Part shown: piece after piece, positions 19,155 through 28,630 of the stretch
Layout: every line of letters starts with the position of its first letter
How positions within the stretch are numbered: position 1 is the stretch's first letter
NCBI RefSeq assembly: GCF_005166025.1
Contig: NZ_CP028923.1
Span: 124,001-188,000 of the forward strand
Length of the DNA: 64,000 bases
Direction: 5' to 3'
Source of the DNA: Mangrovivirga cuniculi
Lineage (GTDB): Bacteria > Bacteroidota > Bacteroidia > Cytophagales > Cyclobacteriaceae
Made by a program: the position numbers and the translations under genes
Notes under the pieces: model-generated
What the model saw: only the letters and a program-made list of their open reading frames with translations
What the model was told of the DNA's origin: nothing
The model's database searches: none

Positions 19155-19943
19155 ATGTTCGGAACAAAACATTTTAATATTTGCCTGGTTGGAACCGGGA
19201 ATGTTTCACAAGCCCTTTCTTCAATTTTAGAAGAAAAAGGCCATACTGTCTCGGCTGTTTACAGCAGGCAATATGAACGTGCGGCCAATATAACCCGCTC
19301 ACTTTATGAGGCAGAACCTGTTACCGATCCGGACTTCAGAGCTTTCGATCCGGATATTGTTATCATAGCCGTAAAGGATGATGTTATAGAAGAAGTTTCA
19401 CAATCCATTGTTGTTCCTGATGATACAATTGTAATTCATACTAGTGGAGTAAAATCATTTGAAGAATTAAGGCCTCATTCAAATATTGGAGTTTTTTATC
19501 CATTACAGACTTTTCTGAGAAAAAATCCTCCGGATTGGCAAAACACTCCTTTCCTTGTAGAATCTGATGACCCACAAATTGTAAAAGCATTACTTTCACT
19601 GGGAAAAAACATTGGGAGATCAGCTGAGGAAATGAGTTCAGAAAAAAGAGCTAAACTTCATGTTGCGGCAGTGTTTGCATCTAACTTCACCAACCATATG
19701 GTAAGAGTGAGCAAAGAACTGGCTCAAAAAGGCAAGCTAAACTTTGACCTATTGGAACCTCTAATAAGACAAACGATAGAAAACAGCCTTTCGTTTGGAC
19801 CTGAAAAAGCACAAACCGGACCAGCAAAAAGAGGGGATCTGCAAACTCTTGACAAGCACCTTGAATCACTTGATTTTGATGAAGGAATAGCAGAAATATA
19901 CAAAGTCATTAGTCAACACATTCTTGATACATATAATTCCTGA
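19155..19943 (+). CDS. DUF2520 / Rossmann-fold oxidoreductase-like protein
   Basis: A 262-residue protein with an N-terminal NAD(P)-binding fold (CLVGTGNVSQAL, GxGNV motif) and a ProC-like helical C-terminal part containing HVAAVFASNFTNHM and a TGPAKRGD segment. DUF2520 proteins resemble pyrroline-carboxylate reductase and ketopantoate-type dehydrogenases, but their substrate is not known to me. The stop is one base before the ATG of the UbiA gene, so the two are co-transcribed. Confidence 0.85.
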   Translation: MFGTKHFNICLVGTGNVSQALSSILEEKGHTVSAVYSRQYERAANITRSLYEAEPVTDPDFRAFDPDIVIIAVKDDVIEEVSQSIVVPDDTIVIHTSGVKSFEELRPHSNIGVFYPLQTFLRKNPPDWQNTPFLVESDDPQIVKALLSLGKNIGRSAEEMSSEKRAKLHVAAVFASNFTNHMVRVSKELAQKGKLNFDLLEPLIRQTIENSLSFGPEKAQTGPAKRGDLQTLDKHLESLDFDEGIAEIYKVISQHILDTYNS

Positions 19944-19944
19944 A

Positions 19945-20798
19945 ATGTCGTTAACTACTAAATTTCTAGCCTTTATTAAAGTTACCCGCTGGCCGAATCT
20001 TTTGATTATCGTCCTTGGTCAATACCTAACCGCCATATTCCTGATCGAATACAGTGACTGGCAAAGCATCCTTTTTAGTCCAAGGATGGCTGCTCTTTCA
20101 TTCTCAACAGTCATTCTTGCTGCATCAGGTTACCTGATCAACGATTATTATGATATCAAAATTGACTACGTTAATAAACCTCAGGAAGTAATAATAGGAA
20201 AGTATATAAAGAGAAGGCATGCGATGCTCGCTCATACCACTTTAAACTTTCTGGGTATATCCATCGGACTTCTGATCGATTATAAGGTAGGACTGGTAAA
20301 CGTACTCGCAGCCTATTTACTCTGGCTCTATAGTAATCGATTAAAAAGACTCCCTTTTTGGGGTAATTTCTCTGTGGCAATTCTGACGGCTCTAAGCATC
20401 TTTAGTGTTTTCCTTGTATTTCCTCAAAACATAGAGAAGGTACTGTTATATAGTTATTTCGCTTTTACACTTACCTTAATCCGTGAAATAATTAAGGATA
20501 TGGAAGATATAAAAGGTGATGAAGAATTTGGATGCAGGACGATTCCAATCGTTTTAGGATTGAGAAAAACAAAAAAATCCTTTATGGTATCATTATTTTT
20601 TTCACATTCAGCTGTGTTTTTGTGTGTTTGATATATAATTTAAAATCACTTGGTATATTTTTCACTATATTGAGTTTGCCGTGGATATTTTTCATCTATC
20701 AAATATACCGGGCGGACACTAAACGATCGTACAGATATTTAAGTACAACTGCTAAGCTGATCATGCTTCTCGGATTAGTCAGTATGACAATGCTTTAA
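19945..20798 (+). CDS. UbiA family prenyltransferase, frame interrupted at an A7 run
   Basis: Integral membrane prenyltransferase. The first Asp-rich motif NDYYDIKID (following SGYLI) and the second, KDMEDIKGDEEFGCRTIPI, are intact, with multiple membrane helices around them. In the first frame the protein stops at 20631 after SLFFSHSAVFLCV. Shifting back one base at the A7 run (20571-20577) instead gives ILYGIIIFFTFSCVFVCLI and two more membrane helices to a stop at 20798, about 284 residues in all, the normal family size. The run is an in-frame A_AAA_AAA heptamer. Substrate is uncertain (quinone-type or archaeal-type lipid synthesis are both in the family). Confidence 0.85.
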
Positions 20799-20806
20799 TA
20801 TATTTG
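20775..20806 (+). promoter_or_regulatory. Putative promoter of purN
   Basis: TATATTTG at 20799-20806 matches the Bacteroidota -7 box TAnnTTTG, with TTAG 20 bases upstream as a weak -33 element. It lies inside the 3' end of the UbiA gene and supports a purN start downstream at 20834. Confidence 0.45.
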
Positions 20807-20833
20807 CAAAAGAATTTTCAAATAAATTCAGTA

Positions 20834-21418
20834 TTGAAAACCAGGAGAAAAAAAATAGCAATATTTGCATCGGGATCCGGAACAAATGCCAAAGCAATAA
20901 TTGATCATTTTAAAGATTCCAAAGAAATCGAAGTTTCACTTGTTCTCACCAATAAGCCTGATGCAGGAGTAATAGATTACGCAGTAGAAAACAATATCTC
21001 TCACCTGGTATTTAACCGCGAATCATTATACGACAGCAACGAACTGATTATTCTAATGCAAAGTGAAGGCATAGACCTGATCGTCCTTGCAGGCTTTCTC
21101 TGGTTGATCCCGGAATCCATGGTTAAAGCCTTCCCCGGTAAGATCATTAACATACACCCGGCCTTATTACCAAAATACGGGGGCAAAGGAATGTATGGTA
21201 AAAAAGTCCATAAAGCAGTAATCGAAGCTGGCGAAAAAGAAAGTGGCCTTACCATTCATTATGTTAATAACAATTACGATGAAGGAGATGTAATTTTCCA
21301 GGCTAAGGTAAAGGTTGAACCGAAAGATACACCCGAAACTCTTGCCCAGAAAGTTCTTCAACAAGAGCACAAGCATTACAAAAAAGTTATAGAAAAAATA
21401 TTAACTGATAAAGCATAA
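20834..21418 (+). CDS. purN: Phosphoribosylglycinamide formyltransferase
   Basis: Adds a formyl group from 10-formyltetrahydrofolate to GAR in purine synthesis. Visible motifs: IAIFASGSGTNAKAI (phosphate loop), NIHPALLPKYGG (catalytic Asn and His) and YDEGDVIFQ (catalytic Asp). No ATG precedes the first strand; TTG at 20834 gives MKTRRKKIAIFASG and about 194 residues, the usual size. An earlier TTG at 20804 overlaps the putative -7 box and is less likely. purH follows after 31 bases, so two consecutive-stage purine enzymes are adjacent. Confidence 0.92.
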   Translation: MKTRRKKIAIFASGSGTNAKAIIDHFKDSKEIEVSLVLTNKPDAGVIDYAVENNISHLVFNRESLYDSNELIILMQSEGIDLIVLAGFLWLIPESMVKAFPGKIINIHPALLPKYGGKGMYGKKVHKAVIEAGEKESGLTIHYVNNNYDEGDVIFQAKVKVEPKDTPETLAQKVLQQEHKHYKKVIEKILTDKA

Positions 21419-21449
21419 CACCTAAAACGCTAAAAACAATTATCACATC

Positions 21450-22979
21450 ATGTCTAACATAAAAATCTCTTCAGCATTAATTTCAGTTTTTTACAAAGAC
21501 GGGTTAGCCCCGATAGTGAAAAAACTTCATGAAGAAGGAGTAACTATTTACTCCACTGGTGGAACTCAAAAATTCATCGAAGATCTTGACATTCCTGTAG
21601 TTCCGGTTGAAGACCTTACTTCTTACCCATCAATTTTTGGAGGAAGAGTTAAAACACTTCACCCGAAAGTATTTGGAGGAATTCTTCAGCGACGTGATGA
21701 TGATAATGATAAAAAACAAGCAGAGGAATATAAAATCCCTTCTATAGACCTTGTAATCGTAGATCTTTATCCTTTCGAAGAAACTGTTGCCAGCGGTGCA
21801 GTTGAACAGGATATAATTGAGAAGATCGATATCGGAGGTATTTCCTTAATAAGAGCTGCCGCCAAAAACTTTAAAGATGTCTGGATAGTATCTTCCCGTA
21901 ACCAATACGATGATGTCCTAACCGTTCTGGAAAATGGCAAGGGCAACACTGATATTAGTACGAGGAAAAGATATGCTGCTGAAGCATTTCATATAAGCTC
22001 ACATTATGACAGTGCGATCTTTAATTATTTTAATGAAGAAAACACTGTCGAAGCATTTAAAGCCAGCTATAGTGAAGGGAAAACATTGAGATATGGAGAA
22101 AACCCTCACCAAAAAGCTGCTTTTTACGGACCTTTATCTGATCTGTTAAACCAATTGCACGGTAAGGAATTGAGCTACAATAACCTTGTGGATATTGACG
22201 CAGCTATTAATTTGATCGAAGAATTTGATGAAAGTGACACTGCATTTGCAATCCTTAAACATACAAATGCCTGTGGATGTGCTACCGGGGCAACTGTGAA
22301 AGATGCATATTTAAGAGCCTTTGAAGCTGACACTATTTCTGCATTTGGCGGAATACTAATTACTAACAAGCCGGTAGACAAAGATGCTGCTGAAGAAATC
22401 ACAAAATTATTTTGTGAAGTTTTGATCGCTCCATCTTTTGATGAAGATGCTTTAGAGATACTTAAGACTAAGAAAAATAGAATTTTACTCGAAAAGAAAG
22501 CGAATCTTACAGATAAAAAACAGTTTAAATCACTTCTTAACGGCGTAATCGTTCAAGACAGGGATCTTAAAACTGATCAAAAAGATGATTTCGAAACAGT
22601 GACGAAAAAAACAGCTACCGAAGCAGAAATTTCTGACCTTGTTTTTGCTTCTAAAGTTTGTAAGCATACTAAGTCAAATACAATTATTCTTGCTCGCGGA
22701 AATCAGCTTTTAGCTAGTGGAGTTGGCCAAACATCACGCGTAGACGCCCTTAAACAGGCAATTGAAAAAGCTAAGCAGTTTGGTTTTGAGCTTGAAGGTT
22801 CGGTAATGGCATCAGATGCATTCTTTCCTTTCCCGGATTGCGTGGAAATAGCTGATAAGGCAGGAATTACAGCAGTGGTACAGCCAGGGGGATCTATAAA
22901 AGATAAAGATTCTATTGACTACTGCGATAGTCATAACATGGCAATGGTCTTTACCGGTACCAGACACTTTAAACATTAA
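21450..22979 (+). CDS. purH: Bifunctional AICAR formyltransferase / IMP cyclohydrolase
   Basis: Catalyses the last two steps of IMP synthesis. The 509-residue chain has the N-terminal MGS-like cyclohydrolase domain (STGGTQKFIED, GGRVKTLHPKVFGGIL, IDLVIVDLYPFE) and the C-terminal transformylase (GENPHQKAAFY, the catalytic Lys-His in AILKHTNACG, and FPFPDCVEIADKAGITAVVQPGGS). All expected motifs and the full length are present. It lies downstream of purN and upstream of the mreB cluster; no hairpin separates it from mreB. Confidence 0.97.
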   Translation: MSNIKISSALISVFYKDGLAPIVKKLHEEGVTIYSTGGTQKFIEDLDIPVVPVEDLTSYPSIFGGRVKTLHPKVFGGILQRRDDDNDKKQAEEYKIPSIDLVIVDLYPFEETVASGAVEQDIIEKIDIGGISLIRAAAKNFKDVWIVSSRNQYDDVLTVLENGKGNTDISTRKRYAAEAFHISSHYDSAIFNYFNEENTVEAFKASYSEGKTLRYGENPHQKAAFYGPLSDLLNQLHGKELSYNNLVDIDAAINLIEEFDESDTAFAILKHTNACGCATGATVKDAYLRAFEADTISAFGGILITNKPVDKDAAEEITKLFCEVLIAPSFDEDALEILKTKKNRILLEKKANLTDKKQFKSLLNGVIVQDRDLKTDQKDDFETVTKKTATEAEISDLVFASKVCKHTKSNTIILARGNQLLASGVGQTSRVDALKQAIEKAKQFGFELEGSVMASDAFFPFPDCVEIADKAGITAVVQPGGSIKDKDSIDYCDSHNMAMVFTGTRHFKH

Positions 22980-23074
22980 TCTTACAATCTTTCCTTTGAA
23001 AAATAAGATATTTGTATATTGCAACTTTTAATGGAAAGAAAGACTTATTAAAATAGCCTAATTAAATTCACAGC

Positions 23075-24103
23075 ATGGGATTGTTTGACATTTTTTCAAG
23101 CGACATTGCAATTGACCTCGGAACGGCCAACACCCTTATTATTCAAAGGGATAAAATAGCTGTTGATGAGCCAAGCATTATCGCTATTGATAAAGCAACT
23201 AATAAAGTACTTGCAATTGGCCGACAAGCCATGCAAATGCACGAAAAAACTCACGAGAGTATAAAAACCATTCGTCCACTTAAAGATGGTGTTATTGCAG
23301 ACTTCCATGCTGCAGAACACATGATCAGAGGAATGATCAAGATGATTGATGGTAGCAAGCGTAGTTTTCTTCCTCAGTCACACAGAATGGTTATTTGTAT
23401 CCCCTCAGGAATTACTGAAGTAGAAAAACGTGCTGTCCGTGACTCTGCTGAACACGCAGGTGCAAAAGAGGTATACATGGTTCACGAACCTATTGCCGCT
23501 GCTATTGGTATTGGAATCGACATCGAACAACCAGTTGGATCAATGATAGTTGATATCGGTGGTGGTACTACTGAAATTGCTGTTATTGCTCTTTCAGGTA
23601 TTGTTTGTGATCAATCAATACGTGTTGCAGGTGACTCATTTAATAAGGATATTCTCGACTATATGAGGAGACAGCACAACCTACTGATTGGTGAGCGTTC
23701 TGCAGAAAAAGTTAAGATAGAGGTTGGCGCAGCGATGACTGAACTTGATGATCCTCCTGAAGAATACGAGATCAGAGGTCGTGATTTAATGACAGGTATT
23801 CCTAAAGTTATAAAAGTATCTTATAGCGAGATCGCATTTGCTCTCGATAAGTCTGTTTCAAAAATAGAAGAAGCAGTTCTAAAAGCGCTGGAGATTTCTC
23901 CACCAGAACTTTCTGCGGATATCTATGACAGAGGTATTCACCTGACCGGCGGTGGGGCACTACTTAGAGGACTGGACAAGAGACTGGCACTTAAGACCAA
24001 ACTACCTGTACACATTGCAGATGATCCGTTAAGAGCAGTTGTTAGAGGAACAGGACTTGCTCTTAAGAACCTCAATACATTCAAAAACGTATTATTGACC
24101 TGA
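23075..24103 (+). CDS. mreB: Rod shape-determining actin homologue MreB
   Basis: Actin-like ATPase that directs lateral wall synthesis. The 342-residue protein has the phosphate 1 loop IDLGTANT, phosphate 2 VDIGGGTTEIA, and the adenosine motif LTGGGALLRGL. The N-terminus MGLFDIFSSD provides the usual amphipathic membrane-binding segment. It is first of the five-gene shape cluster. The 95-base gap before it is AT-rich; I saw only a poor match to the -7 box there. Confidence 0.97.
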   Translation: MGLFDIFSSDIAIDLGTANTLIIQRDKIAVDEPSIIAIDKATNKVLAIGRQAMQMHEKTHESIKTIRPLKDGVIADFHAAEHMIRGMIKMIDGSKRSFLPQSHRMVICIPSGITEVEKRAVRDSAEHAGAKEVYMVHEPIAAAIGIGIDIEQPVGSMIVDIGGGTTEIAVIALSGIVCDQSIRVAGDSFNKDILDYMRRQHNLLIGERSAEKVKIEVGAAMTELDDPPEEYEIRGRDLMTGIPKVIKVSYSEIAFALDKSVSKIEEAVLKALEISPPELSADIYDRGIHLTGGGALLRGLDKRLALKTKLPVHIADDPLRAVVRGTGLALKNLNTFKNVLLT

Positions 24104-24131
24104 TTTTTTAATTTAAGACTGACCGGAAGGT

Positions 24132-24965
24132 ATGCAGCAGTTGTTTTTATTTCTAATCCGGTTTAGAGCTTTCTTTGTTTTTGCAGCATTGGAAATTCTA
24201 TGCTTCTTTCTGATAGTAAATAACAATAGCTATCAGTCTGCAGTATTCTTTAATTCCTCATCTGCAGTGGCTGGAAGGGTAGCTGAATACACTCAGAATG
24301 TGAATGACTATTTTACTCTGAAAAAAGTCAATGAAGAGCTCGCCAGGGAAAACGCTTTATTAAAAAGACAACTGATTAAATACTCGGATAAAATCCATAG
24401 TGACAGTGTTGAAAATCTATTGGTTTTTGATAGAAAGTTTGAAACTATGGCTGCTGAAGTAGTTGATAATTCAGTAAACAGATTTACCAATTATATCACT
24501 CTGGATAAAGGGTCAGATCACGGCATAACTCCTGAGATGGCAGTTATTGGCACAGATGGTGTTGTGGGAAAAGTGATGCATGTTTCTGATCAGTATAGTG
24601 TCGTTAAATCGGTATTGCATACTGGCACCAATATCTCTTCTACAATAAGCAGATTTGGTAATTTTTGTACTCTGACCTGGGATGGCAAATCTCCGACGCA
24701 TGGGAAAATATTATATGTGCCCAGACACTATGATATTCAGGAGGGAGATTCAGTTTTTACAAGTGGATATAATTCAATTTTTCCTAATGACATCCTGATT
24801 GGAACCGTATCCGAATACTCCATTGATGAAGGAGATATTTTTTATGACATAACAGTGGAGCTTAGCACTGACTTCCAGGCACTTTCTTATGTTTTCGTTG
24901 TAAAAAGCTTTAAAAAGCAGGAGTTAGACAGTCTTCAACAAGTAACTATACCAAATGAGGAGTAA
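24132..24965 (+). CDS. mreC: Rod shape-determining protein MreC
   Basis: Bitopic inner-membrane protein that scaffolds the elongasome. One N-terminal transmembrane segment (AFFVFAALEILCFFLIV) is followed by a coiled coil (about residues 55-85, KKVNEELARENALLKRQL) and the two-barrel periplasmic domain (ITLDKGSDHGITPEMAVIG). The length of 277 residues is typical. The end overlaps the mreD start by 11 bases, implying translational coupling. Confidence 0.93.
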   Translation: MQQLFLFLIRFRAFFVFAALEILCFFLIVNNNSYQSAVFFNSSSAVAGRVAEYTQNVNDYFTLKKVNEELARENALLKRQLIKYSDKIHSDSVENLLVFDRKFETMAAEVVDNSVNRFTNYITLDKGSDHGITPEMAVIGTDGVVGKVMHVSDQYSVVKSVLHTGTNISSTISRFGNFCTLTWDGKSPTHGKILYVPRHYDIQEGDSVFTSGYNSIFPNDILIGTVSEYSIDEGDIFYDITVELSTDFQALSYVFVVKSFKKQELDSLQQVTIPNEE

Positions 24966-25479
24966 TAGTAACCTAAAATATATTTTGGGATCATTACTAA
25001 TTATTTTGATCCAGATAACCATATTGAAGAATATTGTGCTTTTTGATGTTGCTTTTTGCTTCTTATATGTAGCCATATTATTGAGTATACCTTTTACGGT
25101 CGGAAGAGTCTGGCAACTTATAATTGGTTTTTTAGTAGGACTATTAATCGATGTTTTTTACAATAGTATTGGTATCCACGCTTCTGCCTGCCTGCTATTG
25201 ACTTTTATAAGACCAATATTTTTACAGTATAACTTTCCAAGAACTCCGGACCCGATTAATGTTCCCAATGTGAAAAACACAGGGTTTAGTTGGTACATCG
25301 GTTATTCTTTCTTTCTTGTTTTCTTACACCAGTGCGTAATCTTCTTCGTAGAGGCTTCTAACAAATCACTTTTCTTCTTAACTTTATATAAAGTTTTTGC
25401 CAGTACTATTTTTACGGTACTTGTTATTCTAATTGTACAATATTTAACCGTTAGTGGAAGAAAAGAGAGGCTACTGTAA
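24955..25479 (+). CDS. mreD: Rod shape-determining protein MreD
   Basis: Integral membrane partner of MreC, 174 residues with about five hydrophobic segments (ILGSLLIILIQITIL, VAFCFLYVAILLSIPF, LIIGFLVGLLIDVFYN and others). The GLLIDVFYNSIGIHASACLLL region is the most conserved part of the family. Identity rests on this and on its position between mreC and the PBP2 gene. Its last base is shared with the mrdA start (TAATG). Confidence 0.88.
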   Translation: MRSNSNLKYILGSLLIILIQITILKNIVLFDVAFCFLYVAILLSIPFTVGRVWQLIIGFLVGLLIDVFYNSIGIHASACLLLTFIRPIFLQYNFPRTPDPINVPNVKNTGFSWYIGYSFFLVFLHQCVIFFVEASNKSLFFLTLYKVFASTIFTVLVILIVQYLTVSGRKERLL

Positions 25480-27296
25480 TGTTTAAAGAGAGAAAGGTAA
25501 TCATTCAGTCAGTGGTGATTTTTGTAGGAATTATTCTTCTGACGCGACTCTTTCATTTACAAATCATAGACGAAACATCCAGACTTGCTGCTGATAATAA
25601 TAGCCGTAGAAAGTTTGTTGAATACCCCTATCGTGGTCTGGTCTACGATCGAAATGGGGAAATAATAGTTTACAACAAACCTGTTTATGATATAATGGTG
25701 GTGCCCAGTGAAGTCGACATGGAAGACACCACTAAATTTTGCTCACTTCTTGATATAGACAAGCAAAACTTTATTGAAAGAATGTCTGAGGCTAAGGGAT
25801 ACAGCTATGTAAAACCTTCAGTATTCTATTCGCAAATGTCAAATGAAGAATTTGCCAGAATCCAGGATAGATTTTCCGAATACAGTGGCTTTTATGTCAC
25901 TCCAAAAACCAATAGGTATTATCCATATAGTGGAATGGCGAATGCCCTTGGCTATATCGGAGAAGTAACTCCGGGAATTCTAAAAAGAGACACGACCAAT
26001 TATTATAAGAGTGGTGATTTAATCGGTATCAGCGGACTTGAATCCAGATATGAAGACGCTCTTAGAGGAAAAAGAGGGGTTTCATATAAAATGATCAATG
26101 TTCATGGTGTGGTCAAGGGTAAATATAAAGAAGGAAAGGCTGACACTATTCCTGAACCGGGATTGAATATTACTACAACAATTGATAGCGAACTGCAAAA
26201 ATATGGTGAAAAATTAATGGATGGAAAGATCGGTAGTGTGGTGGCAATAGAACCGGCAACCGGAGAAATCCTGTCAATCGTATCTGCTCCTTCTTATAAT
26301 CCCAATTTACTTACTGGTAGGGAATTTAGTAAGAACTATTCTTTAATTAATTCTGACACCACAAAACCATTATATAACCGTCCTATCCAGGCGGATCAAT
26401 ATCCTCCCGGTTCAATTTTTAAAATGATCCAGGCATTGATAGCATTGGAAGAGGGTGTTATAACTCCGCAAACCAGGGTTGTTTGTAATCGAAGTATTAT
26501 AAACTGTCACGGACCTCATAGCTATGAAGACCTTAGAGGCGCAATTAAGCACTCATGCAATCCTTATTTTTATGAGACTTTTAAGAGAATTATTCAACAA
26601 GGGGAAGTCAACTCTTTTAATGCTGACGCTGCTGTAGGTCTCGAAGGCTGGATCAAGCACCTCAAAACTTTCGGATTAGGACAAAGGCTGGGTATCGACC
26701 TACCAAACGAACGAACAGGTGTTGTACCAACAGTAAGTCTTTATAACAGAATTTATGGAGAAGGATCATGGAACTTTTTTACAGTTTACTCCCTATCTAT
26801 TGGTCAGGGTGAGCTAGGGGTTTCACCTTTACAAATGGCAAACCTGTCAGCAATCATCGCTAACAGAGGCTTTTATATAACACCTCACCTGGTTAAAGAA
26901 ATAGGCGGCTCTAAAGAATTAGTACCTGAAAAATATAAAAAGAAAAATTATACATCTGTATCTCCGGACAAATATGGAGTTGTGGTAGATGCGATGGATG
27001 CTGTGGTTAACAGTGGGTGGTCAGGTACTGGCGCAAGAGCACACATTGATGACATTGTTGTATGTGGAAAAACCGGTACAGCTCAAAACCCTCATGGAGA
27101 AGATCACTCTGTATTTATGGCTTTTGCACCAAAGGATAACCCAAAGATTGCAGTTTCAGTTTATGTAGAAAATGCAGGCCAGGGAGCAAGGGCTGCAGCA
27201 TCGATAGCCGGACTAATGATAGAAAAATATCTGAAAGGTGAAATAGAAAGAAAGAACATTGAAGATTACGCACTTGAAGGCGACTTTATATATTAA
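25479..27296 (+). CDS. mrdA: Penicillin-binding protein 2 (elongation-specific transpeptidase)
   Basis: Class B PBP that crosslinks peptidoglycan during elongation. The 605-residue protein has a single N-terminal membrane anchor (VIFVGIILLTRLFHLQII), a pedestal domain with RGLVYDRNGEI, and a transpeptidase domain with active-site SxxK in PPGSIFKMIQ, SCN in IKHSCNPYFYE and KTG in CGKTGTAQN. All catalytic motifs are intact. It works with RodA, encoded three bases downstream. Confidence 0.95.
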   Translation: MFKERKVIIQSVVIFVGIILLTRLFHLQIIDETSRLAADNNSRRKFVEYPYRGLVYDRNGEIIVYNKPVYDIMVVPSEVDMEDTTKFCSLLDIDKQNFIERMSEAKGYSYVKPSVFYSQMSNEEFARIQDRFSEYSGFYVTPKTNRYYPYSGMANALGYIGEVTPGILKRDTTNYYKSGDLIGISGLESRYEDALRGKRGVSYKMINVHGVVKGKYKEGKADTIPEPGLNITTTIDSELQKYGEKLMDGKIGSVVAIEPATGEILSIVSAPSYNPNLLTGREFSKNYSLINSDTTKPLYNRPIQADQYPPGSIFKMIQALIALEEGVITPQTRVVCNRSIINCHGPHSYEDLRGAIKHSCNPYFYETFKRIIQQGEVNSFNADAAVGLEGWIKHLKTFGLGQRLGIDLPNERTGVVPTVSLYNRIYGEGSWNFFTVYSLSIGQGELGVSPLQMANLSAIIANRGFYITPHLVKEIGGSKELVPEKYKKKNYTSVSPDKYGVVVDAMDAVVNSGWSGTGARAHIDDIVVCGKTGTAQNPHGEDHSVFMAFAPKDNPKIAVSVYVENAGQGARAAASIAGLMIEKYLKGEIERKNIEDYALEGDFIY

Positions 27297-27298
27297 AA

Positions 27299-28585
27299 AT
27301 GAGAGAAAGAACAGATATATTTGCTAATGTAGACTGGATCACAATATTCCTTTACTTTGCCCTTGTCCTGTTCGGGTGGTTTAATATTTATGCTGCGGTT
27401 TATGATGCATCAGCAAATCAGAGTATTTTCGATCTTAATCTGAATTCCGGAAAGCAGTTAGTATGGATTGGTGCTTCTGTCGTTACCATAATTATCATCT
27501 TTTTTGCTGATTTCAGGTTGATAGACTCATTGGCCTATGTTGCCTTTGGAGTTGTTTTACTGTTACTAATAGCTGTATTATTCTTCGGAAGGGAAGTGGC
27601 AGGTTCTACCTCATGGTTTGAAATTGGCAGCTTCAGATTCCAACCCTCAGAATTCGCTAAATTTGTTACTGCATTAGCTCTGGCTAAATATTTGGGAGAC
27701 CCCCAGGCAAAGCTCGACCGAATCCCTGATCTTATGGCAGTCGGCGCTATTTTGTTTTTACCTGTTGCTTTGATCCTTCTTCAAGGGGATGCGGGTACTG
27801 CAATGGTATTTAGCATTTTTATTCTGGTATTATTTAGAGAAGGATTATCCCCAATACCACTAATACTCGGGGTACTGGGGGCTATTGTATTTTTACTTGC
27901 AATTTACCTCACGCAGATTCTAGAGTTAAATCAAATTTATATTTACTCAGGCATAATTGTTATAGGTGCTTTAGCAACATTTTTAAACAGGGCTAAGCGA
28001 TCTAAATTAATAACATCAATTCTGATAACCGTTGCAATCTGTGGTGTTGTTAGAAGTGTGGATTTTGTCTTTGAGGATGTACTTAAGCCCCACCAGCAAA
28101 CAAGGATCCTGGTACTATTTAATCCTGATCTTGATCCACAAGGTGCCGGGTATAATGTTAACCAGTCAAAAATTGCAATCGGCTCCGGAGGTTTTGATGG
28201 AAAGGGGTTTTTAGAAGGTACTCAAACAAAATACGACTATGTTCCTGAGCAAAGTACTGACTTTATATTCTGTACTATAGGAGAAGAACATGGTTATATC
28301 GGTTCATTTATAGTAATCGTTTTATTTAGTGCTCTTATCCTTAGAGTAATTCAATTAGCCGAGAGACAGAAGATGAGGTTTAGCCGGGTTTATGGATATT
28401 GCGTAGCAATGATCTTGTTTTTCCACTTTTCCATCAACTTAAGCATGACTATCGGGCTTTTCCCGGTAATTGGCATACCTCTTCCATTCTTCAGTTATGG
28501 GGGTTCATCTCTTATAGCTTTTACAGTATTGCTATTCACAATGGTAAAACTGGACTCACATAGAATGCAAGTCCTGTCTCACTAA
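27299..28585 (+). CDS. rodA: Peptidoglycan glycosyltransferase RodA (SEDS family)
   Basis: Polymerises lipid II during cell elongation together with PBP2. The 428-residue polytopic protein shows the SEDS motifs FRFQPSEFAKF, the catalytic-loop region EQSTDFIFCTIGEEHGYIG and the C-terminal IGIPLPFFSYGGSSLI. It is last in the shape cluster and converges on the 373-residue unknown gene; the 45 bases between show no strong terminator. Confidence 0.94.
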   Translation: MRERTDIFANVDWITIFLYFALVLFGWFNIYAAVYDASANQSIFDLNLNSGKQLVWIGASVVTIIIIFFADFRLIDSLAYVAFGVVLLLLIAVLFFGREVAGSTSWFEIGSFRFQPSEFAKFVTALALAKYLGDPQAKLDRIPDLMAVGAILFLPVALILLQGDAGTAMVFSIFILVLFREGLSPIPLILGVLGAIVFLLAIYLTQILELNQIYIYSGIIVIGALATFLNRAKRSKLITSILITVAICGVVRSVDFVFEDVLKPHQQTRILVLFNPDLDPQGAGYNVNQSKIAIGSGGFDGKGFLEGTQTKYDYVPEQSTDFIFCTIGEEHGYIGSFIVIVLFSALILRVIQLAERQKMRFSRVYGYCVAMILFFHFSINLSMTIGLFPVIGIPLPFFSYGGSSLIAFTVLLFTMVKLDSHRMQVLSH

Positions 28586-28630
28586 TATTAACTAAAACTG
28601 TTATATTAAATTCAAATTAAGATTTGGCTA

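Noticed and set aside
22980-23074. Promoter for mreB in the purH-mreB gap
   Set aside because: Only imperfect matches (GATATTTG, TATATTGC) with poor -33 spacing were found, so none is listed.
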